A stretch of 64,000 nucleotides of DNA from Dipteronia dyeriana (taxonomy: Eukaryota > Streptophyta > Magnoliopsida > Sapindales > Sapindaceae). Under the pieces are notes generated by a model. It had not been told where the DNA came from, made no database searches, and worked only from the letters and a program-made list of their open reading frames with translations. Below, piece after piece: positions 23,060-33,620 of the stretch. The number at the start of each line of letters is the position of its first letter. Position 1 is the stretch's first letter. The stretch covers positions 29,157,074 to 29,221,073 of the forward strand of contig CM065299.1 in the NCBI GenBank assembly GCA_032871835.1, written 5' to 3'. Both the position numbers and the translations under genes were made by a program.

Positions 23060-24050
23060 TAGACTTGATGGTGGTTCGGTTCAAACCGAAGAGCCGATCC
23101 GAACCATAACCGAACATTAAAACCGGAATCAGAACCGAAAATTCTAGTTCCAGGAAGTTTTGGTTCCAAAATCAAACTTGAACCGAAACCGGAACCGATG
23201 GAGGGATGGTTCTGATTCGGTTCTTATTTTTCCAAAACCGGGCAGTTTGAACCGGACTAGAACTGCCGGTTCCGGTTCGATTTGAACCGCCCTGTTCTAG
23301 AATATTTTTTTTTAAAAAAACAAATTAGATGAGAATATGATTTAGTTTCAGTGATCTGTTTTTTTCAAATCTTATCTTATCAGGGCTCTCTCCCTCTCTC
23401 TATATTTCATATATCTCTCTCTCACCACACTAGTCACCAACTCATCATCGATCATCATCTTCCCTTTCTTCTTTCTTCTTTCTTATTTTTTATTCTTCTT
23501 TCTTTTTTGGTTCTTCGTGACTTCGTCTTCCTCGCCTCCTCGACCGATTTCTTCTTTTTTTTCTTCTTTTTCTTGGTTTGATCGGATGAGAGAGATAAGT
23601 TTAGGGGTGGTCGACCGTTGATGGTGGTCGCCGGTGCGATGAATGTGTGTGATTGAGTTTAGGTGGTGGTGGGTTTTGAGTTTGTGGTGGTGTGTGTGTT
23701 TGAGTTTTGACTTGTTTGATTTGTGGTGTAGTGTGTGATTTTGGGTTTGTGGTGGGTTTGATTTATGTGGTTTGTGGTGTGTGTTGGTTTGATTTGGGTT
23801 TGAAACTTTGATTTGATAAATGTGATTATCGTGATTAGAGATTAGGATTTAGGAATTTGGGTTTGTTTTTTTTTCTAAAAATATAGAACCGAACCGTCGA
23901 AATCGGATCGGAACTGGCAGGTCCGAAACCAAAACTGAAACCTCCTTCAAGAGGTTGAGGTTCAGGTTTCGGTTTCGGTTTCGATTCCAGTTTCGGTTCT
24001 TGTTTCCTAAAAATTGGAACCGCATCGGAACTGAACTGACGACATGTCTA
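23060..24050. mobile_element. hAT-N: 991-bp non-autonomous hAT-type DNA transposon
   Basis: It is flanked by perfect 8-bp duplications CATGCAAG at 23052-23059 and 24051-24058, the length typical of hAT. Imperfect terminal inverted repeats start TAGAC (left) and end GTCTA (right). Both subterminal regions are dense in GGTTCGGTTC-type motifs in inverted orientation (23070-23300 and 23885-24030), like transposase-binding arrays of plant hAT elements. The interior has a CT-rich tract (23380-23580) and a GT-rich tract (23620-23800). It has no transposase ORF; the 76-codon frame at 23351-23581 is low-complexity. Confidence 0.85.
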
Positions 24051-24183
24051 CATGCAAGTGTTCATATATTAAAAGAGAGAAAAGAAATTAAATGTTAAAA
24101 AAATTTGCACAACAAATTGACTTTGCTCTTGTGCATCGTGTACTTTGAAAAAAAAATATAAGATATTTTTAAACGACTAGAAT

Positions 24184-24561
24184 TGTTCTAGTTGGTTTTT
24201 ATTTTAAAGAAATAGTTTCTTCGGTTTTTCTCCACATCCTTCATTCAAGTTCCTGAGACCGTGATGCTCCCACGCGCAGTTACTAGTCCCGGGATATAGC
24301 AAGGAAGATCGAGTTGTACAGACCAGGAGTATTGCAAGAAGTGAAGGAGCCTCCAAACTATGGTAAGGTTCTAATATCTTCTTCAGATTATTATCAATTT
24401 CAATTTCCTTATATACATATATTTTATAAGTGCAATAATATTATATGTATTAGTTCTGAAAAATTATGATCCAAAGTTCATTGGTCCCAGATCGTTTATG
24501 ATCTGTACTAAAAAATTTAAAATTGATTTCCACTACATGACCAGTGAACGGGGTTCCAACA
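24184..24561 (+). repeat. CPX: probable LTR (start uncertain) of a copia-type element
   Basis: The right end GGGTTCCAACA is immediately followed by a copia primer-binding site. The left end is a guess at TGTTCTAGTTGG, which pairs with the CCAACA end. The sequence is unrelated to the SIR and NON LTRs. A TATATACATATATTTTATA stretch lies inside at about 24411-24430. Confidence 0.45.
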
Positions 24562-24576
24562 ATTGGTATCAGAGCC
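24562..24576 (+). promoter_or_regulatory. CPX primer-binding site (initiator tRNA-Met)
   Basis: ATTGGTATCAGAGCC is a canonical copia primer site directly following the LTR end. Confidence 0.75.
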
Positions 24577-25347
24577 AATTTTTATTCGGAACATGAAATT
24601 GTTTTCGATGCTCCTGTATGTATGATTGAGTATGCACAATTTAAATTGAATGAATGATGTTTTTGTATGTATATTAAATTTTTTAATTTACAAAAACATG
24701 ATTGATCGTTAATTATATGGTACTGTGGATTTAGGGTTTATAGATTGTATAATTTTTTTATTTTATTTTTTTATTTTTACTGTTATTGTATTGTAAATAT
24801 AAAAATAAAATGTAATCTGTACATGAAGACCCGGTGAAATCAAAAGAAGAATTTGAACATGTGTTGGACACACAAGATGCGGCATATAGGCACAAAGAAA
24901 TTGTTGCGATTGAAATTATATGTGCAATTGTTGCATCGACTTGTCTCAATGTGATTGATACATGTTATTGTGTTGGCATGTGCAGTGATGCAATCAACTG
25001 CCAATGATATAAACAGATATGCATGCAATTTAAAATTGAATGTTGCGTGCGTGGTGGGACTACAAGCAACACATGGGGCAGTACAAGCAACCGTGCATGT
25101 ACGTTTTCAAAGGCGATTGTTGCCTAGTGCGTTTCGTGCAAATTTCTTGTTTTGGATTCATGAGATGAATCAGAGTGATCTGAAAGGACTGGAAGACTCA
25201 GAAATTAAAAGAAGACCAATGAATGCCTTACGGGTACTTTTTATAATTTTATATTCCAATTTTTTAGGTTAAATAATTCACAGTACTCAGTCAATTCATG
25301 TATGTTTTATATTATGTGATGATAAAAGCAATGCAATGTATACTATC
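24577..25347 (+). other. Unrecognised sequence downstream of CPX
   Basis: Frames of up to 105 codons exist (for example 24955-25272) but no gag or pol motif is seen. It may be the interior of a non-autonomous LTR element cut by TAT-2, or ordinary intergenic DNA. Confidence 0.45.
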
Positions 25348-26499
25348 TGTTAATAGCCAAATTTGGCTAGGGAACAAAGAGAAATTTTCCACTCTCCTAG
25401 CCCGAATCCTAACCCGAGATCACCTATCCTGGAACCTCGGTTCCTGGGGTCTACTTCGGAACCACCCCGTAAAAGCAAGGAAAGGTCGCCGAGCTCAGGA
25501 AGCATCTAAGGTAAAGCCCGACACAAACGAATCGAGCTCCTTCTACCAAATAAGGGCTCCCCGAGGTCAAAACTACCTTATAGCCTCTCCAGAAGCCAGT
25601 CATCCTCCCAAGCATAGAGAGAGACCCATTAAGTGCCCATCTTGCATTACAGTACTACTTCGTCTCTCCGAAGGAAGGTTCGAACCTATATAGACCGATG
25701 GGACGAAGCTTGCCAAAGCTTCATTACCATCAAAAAGTGTTTGCGCGGCCACCTCAAGTTCTAAGGGATCTGGAAGGGTCTAGCCAAACTCATAGTACTA
25801 AGACCAAGGTATGAATCTACCCCGCACTACAAAATGTTGAACGCTATGCACGATGACCTCCATGAGGAATCGCACCATGAAGACACACATGATCATATCC
25901 TCATTCTATCGAAACACCGTGTACGTGCATGGCAAGTGTTTGAGTCCAAAGAGGAAACAAACTTATCCCTGAAAGATATTCTCTACTGCATCATAAGATT
26001 AAAGTCAACAATATTCAGAATAAGATATCCCACCTGATAAGGAGGGATTGTATTCAGAGAATCACAGCGAGAGAATCACCTATTAAACCTATTTGGACTG
26101 TGTATAAATATACGGGAAGTATGCATAAGTATGCACAAGAAAGAATATGAGAAAAACAGTGAGTGAATGAGAACGACATAGGGAAAATAAATAAGGAGAT
26201 TTAACTTCGGCCTAAATTCTATAATCATAACACCGCCTGTATCGTATTCTACTATTCGATATGCACGAGGTTGCCACCCTACTGTACTCCAGCGAGTTTG
26301 AGTGTGTTTGAGAGATTTCTGCATTTCATACGTGTTCTACAATAAACATTTATACTCTCGTTTTCATTATATTCAAACATTCATTTCTATCCTAACAGGT
26401 CAGGTACCTAAGGTATCGACCCCGGCCACCGCCTCCGTGGTAATGGTCTCGAGGGTGTTAGTTGAAATTTCTCACCTCAGGTAAATTTTCCAATTAACA
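25348..26499 (+). repeat. TAT-2 5' LTR
   Basis: 1152 bp, TGTTAATAGCC ... CCAATTAACA. Related along its length to 21712-22870. The short frames in it (25298-25693, 25834-26037) are not supported as genes. Confidence 0.85.
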
Positions 26500-26525
26500 C
26501 TTTCTACCACCGTCTGTGGGGAACG
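26500..26525 (+). promoter_or_regulatory. TAT-2 primer-binding region
   Basis: The sequence after the LTR includes CCGTCTGTGGGGAACG, close to the GCGCCGTCTGTGGGAA-type site of many plant gypsy elements. Its 5' part has decayed (ACCACC for GCGCC). Confidence 0.6.
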
Positions 26526-26574
26526 AACACACACCGTAATTTTTACACTTCATGTTTGTTGTTTTACAGTAATC

Positions 26575-28330
26575 ATGAGGCTTCGCTCCTCTCAAGGACG
26601 GCTCGAAACCTCGGGACATCCATCTGCCCCCTCAACCTAGAAAGGGCAGAAAAAGGGAAAGAAATCCAATCATCGTAAGCCAGCCTCGCATCAGCCAGGC
26701 GTAGAACGGGCTCCAACCCCTCTGGCGCTGAACCAAGCTGTGATCAATCAGCAGGCAGTAGCCATTGTGGAAAATGTCCACCTCCGTCTAGCTGTAGAAG
26801 GAATTGATTCTCAACTAGTCGATCTGGGAATCCGATGAGCGACGAGTCGACCCACTGCTAGGCAGCCTGCCTTTGATCGGTTGGGACCCCCCCCCCCTCG
26901 CACCGATCCCTGCCTACCATAGGACAAGGCCTACAAATTCAATCCAGGAAAGGCTAGGGTGCATGCCCCCAGTCCCGGACAGGCATACCAACTATCGACC
27001 TAGGCAGGTTAAGTCAGCAACCGAAGCACCACCAAGGGAACCTCGCAGCCCTCCTCGACCAACGACTTCTAGAAGTGAACCTCGAGCTGAAGCTAAGAGT
27101 AGCCGTTAAATTGCACAAGCAGAGCTCGCCTATAAAGATAACAAAGCAGAGGAATCCAGCTCATAAGGGGGATCTGACAGCGAGGAGTCTGAGGCCAACT
27201 CAAAGAAACCCGGGAACAAACGCTTGAGAGACCAACTAGCAAAGCTGCAGAGAGAGATCCAGTAGATAAAAAAGAAAGTATAAGGAGGATAATAAAGATC
27301 CATTGAGTGAGATAAATACTCCATCCACCTGAAGGATCCGAGAGGCAGAGCTCCTGCCAAAATTCAAGATGCCGACCGATAAATTCTCTGGGACAGAAGA
27401 CCCCCTAAGCCACCTAGAGAGCTTCGTCCAGCAAATGGAAGTCCAAAATACAACCAAGGCTATCATGTGCTAGATGTTCCCTACCACCCAGACCGACTAC
27501 GATAAAATCTGGTTCAGAAAGTTACCTGCTGGAAGCGTGGATTCCTTTACAAAACTATCAGCAGATTTCTGTTCACAGTACCAAGGGGTCAAACCACGTC
27601 CAAAGGACCCCATCCCACACACCTACAGTATGTGATCCAGAAGTAGGGTGAGACACTTCGGTCATACGTTGAACGCTTCTACAAGGAAGTCATCTAGATA
27701 GGGGTCTTTGCTGAAAAAGAAACCCTTGCCAAATTTAGGCGGAACCTGTGGACGGGTAAGCTTTTCTAATCCTTTACCAAACGACCTCTAGAGACGTAGC
27801 GGGAGGCCTATGACCAGGCTCTAGAGCAAGTCGAAATCGATGTACAACTCAAGGTCAAGATGGAACATGACGATATGAGAACAACAAAGTGTCAGAAGAA
27901 GAAATCTCCAAAATCAGAGCCAGCTCAGAAAAATAGGAATAAACCTCCCAATAGGTCGACGTACCGCTTCCCCACTTCTTAATCCATGCAAGAAAGGCAT
28001 CCAACAAGGCAAACTCCTCTGCGGGCTTCGCCTCCTCCTAGGATAGTAGCCCATGTAAAGCGAAATGAGATAGGGCACGATCACTACCCTCTTCAATGTA
28101 TCCCGAGAAACAATTTATCTTGTTATTCGGGATAAGGGGCTACTACAGAAGATCGCACCTATGAAAGCTCCAATTGACAGGAGAAACCGGTACAAGACTT
28201 GTGACTTCCATGAAGACGTGAGGCACAACACTTCGGAGTGCTATAACCTGCGTAATCAGATCTAGGCTCTGATAAGAGGAGGATGTCTAATAGAGTTCTT
28301 GCAGCACGTCAGGGATAATATTCAAACTGG
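26575..28330 (+). pseudogene. gag: TAT-2 gag
   Basis: An ATG at 26575 (MRLRSSQGRL) begins the reading frame, which hits TAG after about 20 codons. A retrotransposon gag domain is visible at about 27365-27850: FSGTEDPLSHLESFVQQM, KLPAGSVDSF and EAYDQALEQVEID. A degenerate CHHC-like element follows at 28197-28270 (CDFHEDVRHNTSEC), then a LIRGG motif typical of Tat gag ends. Many breaks are TAG in place of CAG or CGG. The N-terminal Pro-rich part (26870-27110) includes a C9 run. The protein would form the particle and bind RNA, but this copy cannot. Confidence 0.75.
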
Positions 28331-28599
28331 AAGGGAAGTGCAAGCCGAAATTTGTGAGCACGCTGATAAGAGAAAGGGGGAACATATATATATGATATAG
28401 CAAATCCAGGTGATAAATACCATCAGCGGATGGCCTACTCTGGCTGGCACCTCCAATAATTCCAAGAAAAACCACACGAGGAAGATCCATTGTGTAGATG
28501 AAGGGTAAGGTATCTTCAAGGTTGACCCGAGTCCGACCAGAGTCCGACCAACCCCTTCCAGTTATCACAAATCATTTTCACCAAGGCAGATGTCTAAAA

Positions 28600-29170
28600 C
28601 ACTGTGCAGCCTTATGATGATCCCATGGTCGTCACGGTACAGATTGCCAACTACATGGTCCATCGTATGCTTGTTAACACAGGCAGTAGCATCGACATCC
28701 TCTTCTAAGATACATTGGAAAAACTAAATTTGAAATAATGGTGTTACAATAGCTTCACCACCTCGTTGTATGGATTCACTGGGGACTCGATCATACCTGT
28801 GGGATCAAAGATCCTCCCAGTAATCACCAGAACAACCCCTCTCCAGCAAAATGTTATAACGGATTTCGTGGTGGTAGATACCCCATCGGCCTATAATGCG
28901 ATACTAGGAAGACCTTTCTTGTCATCCTTGAAAGGGGTCTTGTCATTTGCCACAATGTCCTAAAGTTTCCAATAAGAGACAAGGTGGGGGAATACGTGGT
29001 GACCAACAAGAAACCAGGAAGTTCTATGTAGTATTTGCTAACCCGACAACTCTAGCAAAACAGTTTGTACAGGTTACAATAATACAGGTAACACACGGGC
29101 TGACCTTAGAGGATATAGAGCCTTCAAATCACCCCGGGGATAACCTCGTGATGCCAGATGAAGAAGAGTA
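28600..29170 (+). pseudogene. pol: TAT-2 protease
   Basis: An aspartic protease region with YMVHRMLVNTGSSIDILF (28650-28710), GFTGDSIIPVGS and YNAILGRPFL. The catalytic DTG is NTG here (AAC at 28675-28677), a G-to-A change that alone should inactivate it. TAA and TAG stops occur between 28708 and 28740 and after 28960. Confidence 0.78.
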
Positions 29171-29180
29171 GAGCAGGGAA

Positions 29181-30020
29181 TTGGCCAGCGGGCACCCAGT
29201 GGATAAGCTAGAGGCGATACCCATCCGGATGGATGATCCCTCGAAGTTCGTCAAGGTCGGAGCCACCCTTGAGTTGGGAGTGAAGGAGGGTCTGATTGGG
29301 CTCCTTAAAGAATTCAATGACATCTTCTCTTGGAGTCACGACGAGATGCCCAGGATCCTGATGTCATTGGCTGTTCACCGATTAGCAATGGATCCAACCT
29401 TCAAGCCCGTCAAACAAAAAAAGGGTCACTTTAATGCCAAAAGAAATGTTACGGTTTAGGAAGAAGTGATCATAGCAAGCTTCATCAGAGAGATGCGTTA
29501 CCTAGAATGGATTGCCAACGTGGCGTATGTGCATCGATTACACCGACCTCAACTGGGCATGTCCGAAAGACAGATTCCCTTTACCAAAGATCGATCAGTT
29601 GGTTGACTCCACATCCGGAAACAAGCTTCTAAGCTTCATGGATGCTTTCTCGAAGTATAACCAGATCATGATGCATCTCACCGACCAAGAAAGACCAGCT
29701 TCATAACCAGGCAGGGTCTGTACTGCTACAAGGTGATACCGTTCAAACTTAAGAATACAGCAGCTACATATCAACAGTTGGCTAATCGGCTGTTCAAACC
29801 CGAGATTAGAAGATCAATGGCGGTGTACATCGATGAAATGATTACCAAGTCACCAATCGTAGAAGAACATCAGAACGACCTTCGTACAACTTTCATGATC
29901 ATAAGGGAAAACAAGATGAAATTGAACCTCCAAATGCGTTTTTGGGGTGATTGTATGGATGTTTTTAGGCTTTAAGGTTCATGAGAGAGGCATAGAGGCT
30001 AACCCAGAAAAGATCAAGGC
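29181..30020 (+). pseudogene. pol: TAT-2 reverse transcriptase
   Basis: RT connection and palm motifs are present: GLIGLLKEFNDIFSWSHDEM, a shifted frame with MCIDYTDLNWACPKDRFPL, then GLYCYKVIPFKLKNTAATYQ. The active-site motif reads VYIDEM rather than YIDDM (GAA at 29835-29837), replacing a metal-binding Asp by Glu. Frameshifts near 29510 and 29705 and a stop near 29460 break it. It would copy element RNA into cDNA. Confidence 0.8.
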
Positions 30021-30029
30021 TATCTTATA

Positions 30030-30620
30030 CCTAGAGTCCCCCACATCACTTAAACAGGTTTAAGTCTTGACTGGGCAGATAACAACACTCAACAGGTTCA
30101 TTTCTCGGTCTACCGATAAATGTCTCCATTTCTTCAAAGCTATCAACCAGGGAAGGAACAAGAAATATGACCAGAAGAGTGAGCAAGCTTTTTAAGTCTT
30201 GAAGAAGTATCTGTCAAGCCTTCAGTTACTAGTCAAGCCAAGTCTTGGAGAGGAGTTGCAAATTTACTTGGCCGTTTCAAAAACTGCGGTGAGTGGGGCC
30301 TTGGTCAAGGAATGTACAGATAGGGTCCATCAGCCTATCTACTATGTGAGTCATGCCCTAACCAAGCCGGAAAAGAATTATACCCTTTTAGAGAAGCTCA
30401 CCTATACCCTGGTGACCTCGGTAAGGAAGCTCTGTCTCTACTTTCATGCTCACTCAATAGCAGTAGTAACAGAACAACCTCTATATCAATTCTTGCAATG
30501 GCCGTCTATTTTCGATAGACTAGTTTTATAGGCCCTGGAGCTCATTCAGTTTGATTTAAGGTATAAACATAGGACAACAACTAAAGCCCAGGCTTTTACG
30601 GACTTTGTGGTAGAACTCTC
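30030..30620 (+). pseudogene. pol: TAT-2 RNase H (RT-linked)
   Basis: LQIYLAVSKTAVSGALV, QPIYYVSHALTKPEKNY, LVTSVRKLCLYFHAHSIAV and the TAKAQAFTDFV-like linker identify the gypsy RNase H. TAA and TAG stops lie at about 30062, 30195 and 30530. Confidence 0.78.
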
Positions 30621-30689
30621 AGTGCCCACAGGCCAAGCGACCTCCGTAGCATCAAATATAGCTCCTAAGAAGATTCCAGAGTCCGACAG

Positions 30690-31120
30690 TTGGCCGGTAG
30701 GTTGCAAGTCATGGATCTTCTACATAGATAGAGCATCTGGGCAAGCCAGAGGAGGAGCGGGCATAGTTCTTATAGACCTAAAGGGGACTGAGTGCTGCCA
30801 CTATTTCAGATTCGAATTTAAGGCCACTAATAATAAGGCAGAGTATGAAGCCTTCCTAGCCAGGATAAAGGCGGCTGCCGAGCTCGAGGTCGATTACCTG
30901 TAGGTCTAGCGTGACTCATTACTCATAGTCAATCAGGTTTCTGGGATTATCAAGCAAAAGGGGATAACATGATTGCCTACTTGAAGCTAGTTCAACTGCT
31001 TAAGAATAAATTTAAGGGATTTAAGATCGAGCAGGTGCCTCGACAACAGAATCGTCGAGCTAACGTCCTGGCCAAGATAGCTACAAATGGTGGCTAGGCT
31101 TTACCACATGGAGTCTCTCT
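30690..31120 (+). pseudogene. pol: TAT-2 second, archaeal-type RNase H
   Basis: WIFYIDRASGQARGGAGIVL, FEFKATNNKAEYEAFLA and QVPRQQNRRANVLAKIA match the extra RNase H domain of Tat-lineage elements. The first catalytic Asp (YID) and the Glu of NKAEYEA are present; the later DS motif follows a TAG at about 30901-30909 with a frameshift after it. Confidence 0.78.
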
Positions 31121-31199
31121 CCAAATGATCTCCCTACCAAGCATAGTAGCAGGCAAGAAGACTTATACCCTGGATCGACAGCCATGCTGGATGGACCCA

Positions 31200-32092
31200 A
31201 TAGTGGTTTATCTCTAAGAATGATTCTTCCCGAAAAGCCCGACTAAGCCAGAAAAATTAAGAGGCTCTCTGTTCGATATTGCCTGGTAGATGGATGCCTC
31301 TACAGAAGGGGTAGGTCTCTTCCCTTGCTTCAATGTTTGCATTTCGATGATGCAAAACAGGCATTAAGAGAGGCTCACTCTAGGGAATACGGGAACCACT
31401 TTGGTGAGGAAGCTCTAAGATATCAGGTACTCCATATGGGGTATTACTGCCCAAATATCCATCAAGATGCAAAGAACTTTGTACAATCATGTGAACCATG
31501 CCAGAAAACCTCTAACTTGAGCCACCTCCCACCAGAGCATCTATCATCTCTCAGCTCACCTTACCCCTTTGCTATGTGGAGAGTCGACCTGATCGAACCA
31601 CTTTCTACCCTCATGGACAAGCCAAACATGTTATTATGGCGATCAACTATTTCACAAGATGGATAGAAGCTAGACCGCTCTCCCAGATATTCGAAGAGAA
31701 TATGATTAGGTTCATCAAAAATAATGTAGGTGGTAGGTTCGAAACCCCTCTTATCATTATAGCTGACCTCGGCAAGCAGTTTGATAATGACCCATTGAAG
31801 GGCTTTTGTAAAGGCTTGGGAATCGACCTTAGATTCGCCTTAATAGCCCACCCTCGGACTAATGGGCTGGTGCAATCCACCAATACGGTTATCAAGAAGC
31901 TGTTAAAAAAATGTTACAGCAGAGAAATGGTAGATGGTCTGAGGAGCTTCCCGAGGTCCTCTGAGCTTACCATACTACAAGGAGAATAGCCATCGAAGAA
32001 ACACCCTATTCTTTAACCTTCAGAGTTGAAGCAGTTCTTCCCATCGAGCACAAACTAACCTCCTTCAGAGTTCAACATTTTGAACATGGAAG
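31200..32092 (+). pseudogene. pol: TAT-2 integrase, first part
   Basis: The HHCC zinc domain is visible (EAHSREYGNHFG ... CEPCQKTSN). The core has WRVDLIEP (Asp at 31585), IIADLGKQF (Asp at 31765) and NGLVQSTN, where Gln at 31873 replaces the catalytic Glu. A frameshift lies near 31600 and another near 31980. The C-terminal FRVEAVLPIE motif runs to the SIR-2 boundary at 32092 and resumes at 63958 in the same frame. Confidence 0.82.
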
Positions 32093-33620
32093 TGAAAGTT
32101 CCCTAAGAATATGTGAGTCTATAACCTTAAAGGGGGGGGGGGGGGGGGTGAGTAGGTTTTAATTTGATAGATTACCAATTTTGTGAATTAATCAATATTA
32201 TTGATTCTACCCCATTCTAGTAAGTGTTCAAGCAAGAGACAACAAAAATAAAACAGTAACAACACGCAATATATACATGGAAACCCTCCAAATGGAAAAA
32301 ACCACAGGCTGTTCAGTGTTCCACACTCGATCCTTAAAATCCACTATTGAGAGAAAGTTTACAACCTAGGTTGACATCCTGTCAAATCCTCCAGTTACTA
32401 ACCCTTTCACTCTACCAAACGAGCCTTAATAGTGATTTTGGATCACCAACCTTGTGCACTAATCACATAGCCACAAGCTTAACCAACAATGAAGAGATAA
32501 TGGCAACCTAAGTGAATATGCAAGAATATTCTATATGTAAAAATGCCAGGTCAAGACATTCATGCTTATCTAGGATTAATAACGACAATTAAAGCAAATC
32601 ATAGATATCAATGTTCTAAATGCAAAAGCAAGAAGAATTAGCTAGAAAGGTAAAACCGTTCTGAATTCTAGCCATCACAAATTAATGCATCTCAACCAAC
32701 AATCAATACACAAGCATGTCATAAAAGCAATTAACCATACAAGCAAGCATTTAACAAGCAATAGAGACTAAAACCCTAGGTATACATGTCTTTGTAATGA
32801 AACTATGAAGTCTAGAGTATGTAGAAGTTACCTAGTCAACAAGAAGATGATGTTTCATGCTTGAATGATCCTAGAATGAAGCTAGATGATCATGAGATGA
32901 AGTTGGGTTGAGTGAGTCCCTCTCTCTCTAGAAAAGCTAGAACACACAAAAATGGCTTCTTGGACTCTTGAAAACCAAAGAGAAGAGAAGAGAAGAGAAT
33001 ATATGGTGCCCTACACAAAGTGGTGTTGTTTCGGAAGAAGGGCAACCAAATCCCGTCAGGACCGCTGGTTGTACCGCGGTACAGGCAAGTGTCCAGACCG
33101 TGACACAGAGAGAGGTGCATCGCCTTGACAACGCCGCTCTGTAGGCCGCTGTGCATGTAAGTGCACAGCCCGCGGTCTCGATAACATGCAAAGCCTATGA
33201 AACTTTGCTTGGGAGACCACGGTGCATGCAACATGCACATGCCGCGGTAGCCATAGCGTGTAGCCTCAGGTAAACACCGTTGTGCAACCGTGGGGTAGGC
33301 ACTGCACAGAGAGCAATCTGAGCCACGGAACAGAGGAAGAAACTCCTCTTTTTAGGGCACAAAAATGCATTCAGCACTTAATCAAAAATAAGACACATAA
33401 GGCACACAAAATGGCAAATAAGCATGAAAGTAAGATAATTAAAAGAAAATGCATGAGTGTGTGTATGCACTAATACCTCTTCAATAAAAGTTAAGAAAGT
33501 GATTTTACCTTTGATGCTTGAGCTTGGTTACGAACAATGAAGCCCTAAACTACCCTTACATATTGATCCCCAAATGTGGTTGTCAACGAAATAAGCCAAT
33601 CAAACACCTAGGAACTTACA
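32093..33620 (-). repeat. SIR-2 3' LTR
   Basis: 1528 bp, TGTAAGTTCC (33620) to AACTTTCA (32093) in element sense. It has G17 on + at 32132-32148, 39 bp from the end, where the 5' LTR has only GGGG. Cys-rich frames at 32890-33240 are LTR shadows. Confidence 0.9.
32998..33320 (-). promoter_or_regulatory. SIR-2 LTR inverted-repeat block and TATA box
   Basis: A GC-rich block in an AT-rich LTR holds several short inverted repeats built from ACCGCGGT, CCGCGGT, GTGCATG and CATGCAC. A TATATTC-type box lies about 50 bp downstream (32998-33005). The 5' LTR copy is at about 63326-63660. It occupies the position of the Sirevirus promoter palindromes. Confidence 0.5.

Noticed and set aside
23351..23581. 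76-codon ORF with a hydrophobic start
   Set aside because: It is a translated CT-rich tract (Phe/Leu/Ser) inside hAT-N with no start context or homologue.
24562..24576. tRNA-like sequence GGTATCAGAGCC, also at other LTR edges
   Set aside because: These are primer-binding sites complementary to tRNA-Met, not tRNA genes; no cloverleaf surrounds them.
24955..25272. 105-codon ORF downstream of CPX
   Set aside because: No recognisable motif, ordinary length for this base composition; kept only as unrecognised sequence.
32890..33240. Cys-rich ORF of about 116 codons, repeated at 63228-63614
   Set aside because: Both copies lie in the two LTRs of SIR-2, so conservation is automatic. The frame covers promoter inverted repeats and several overlapping frames are equally open.
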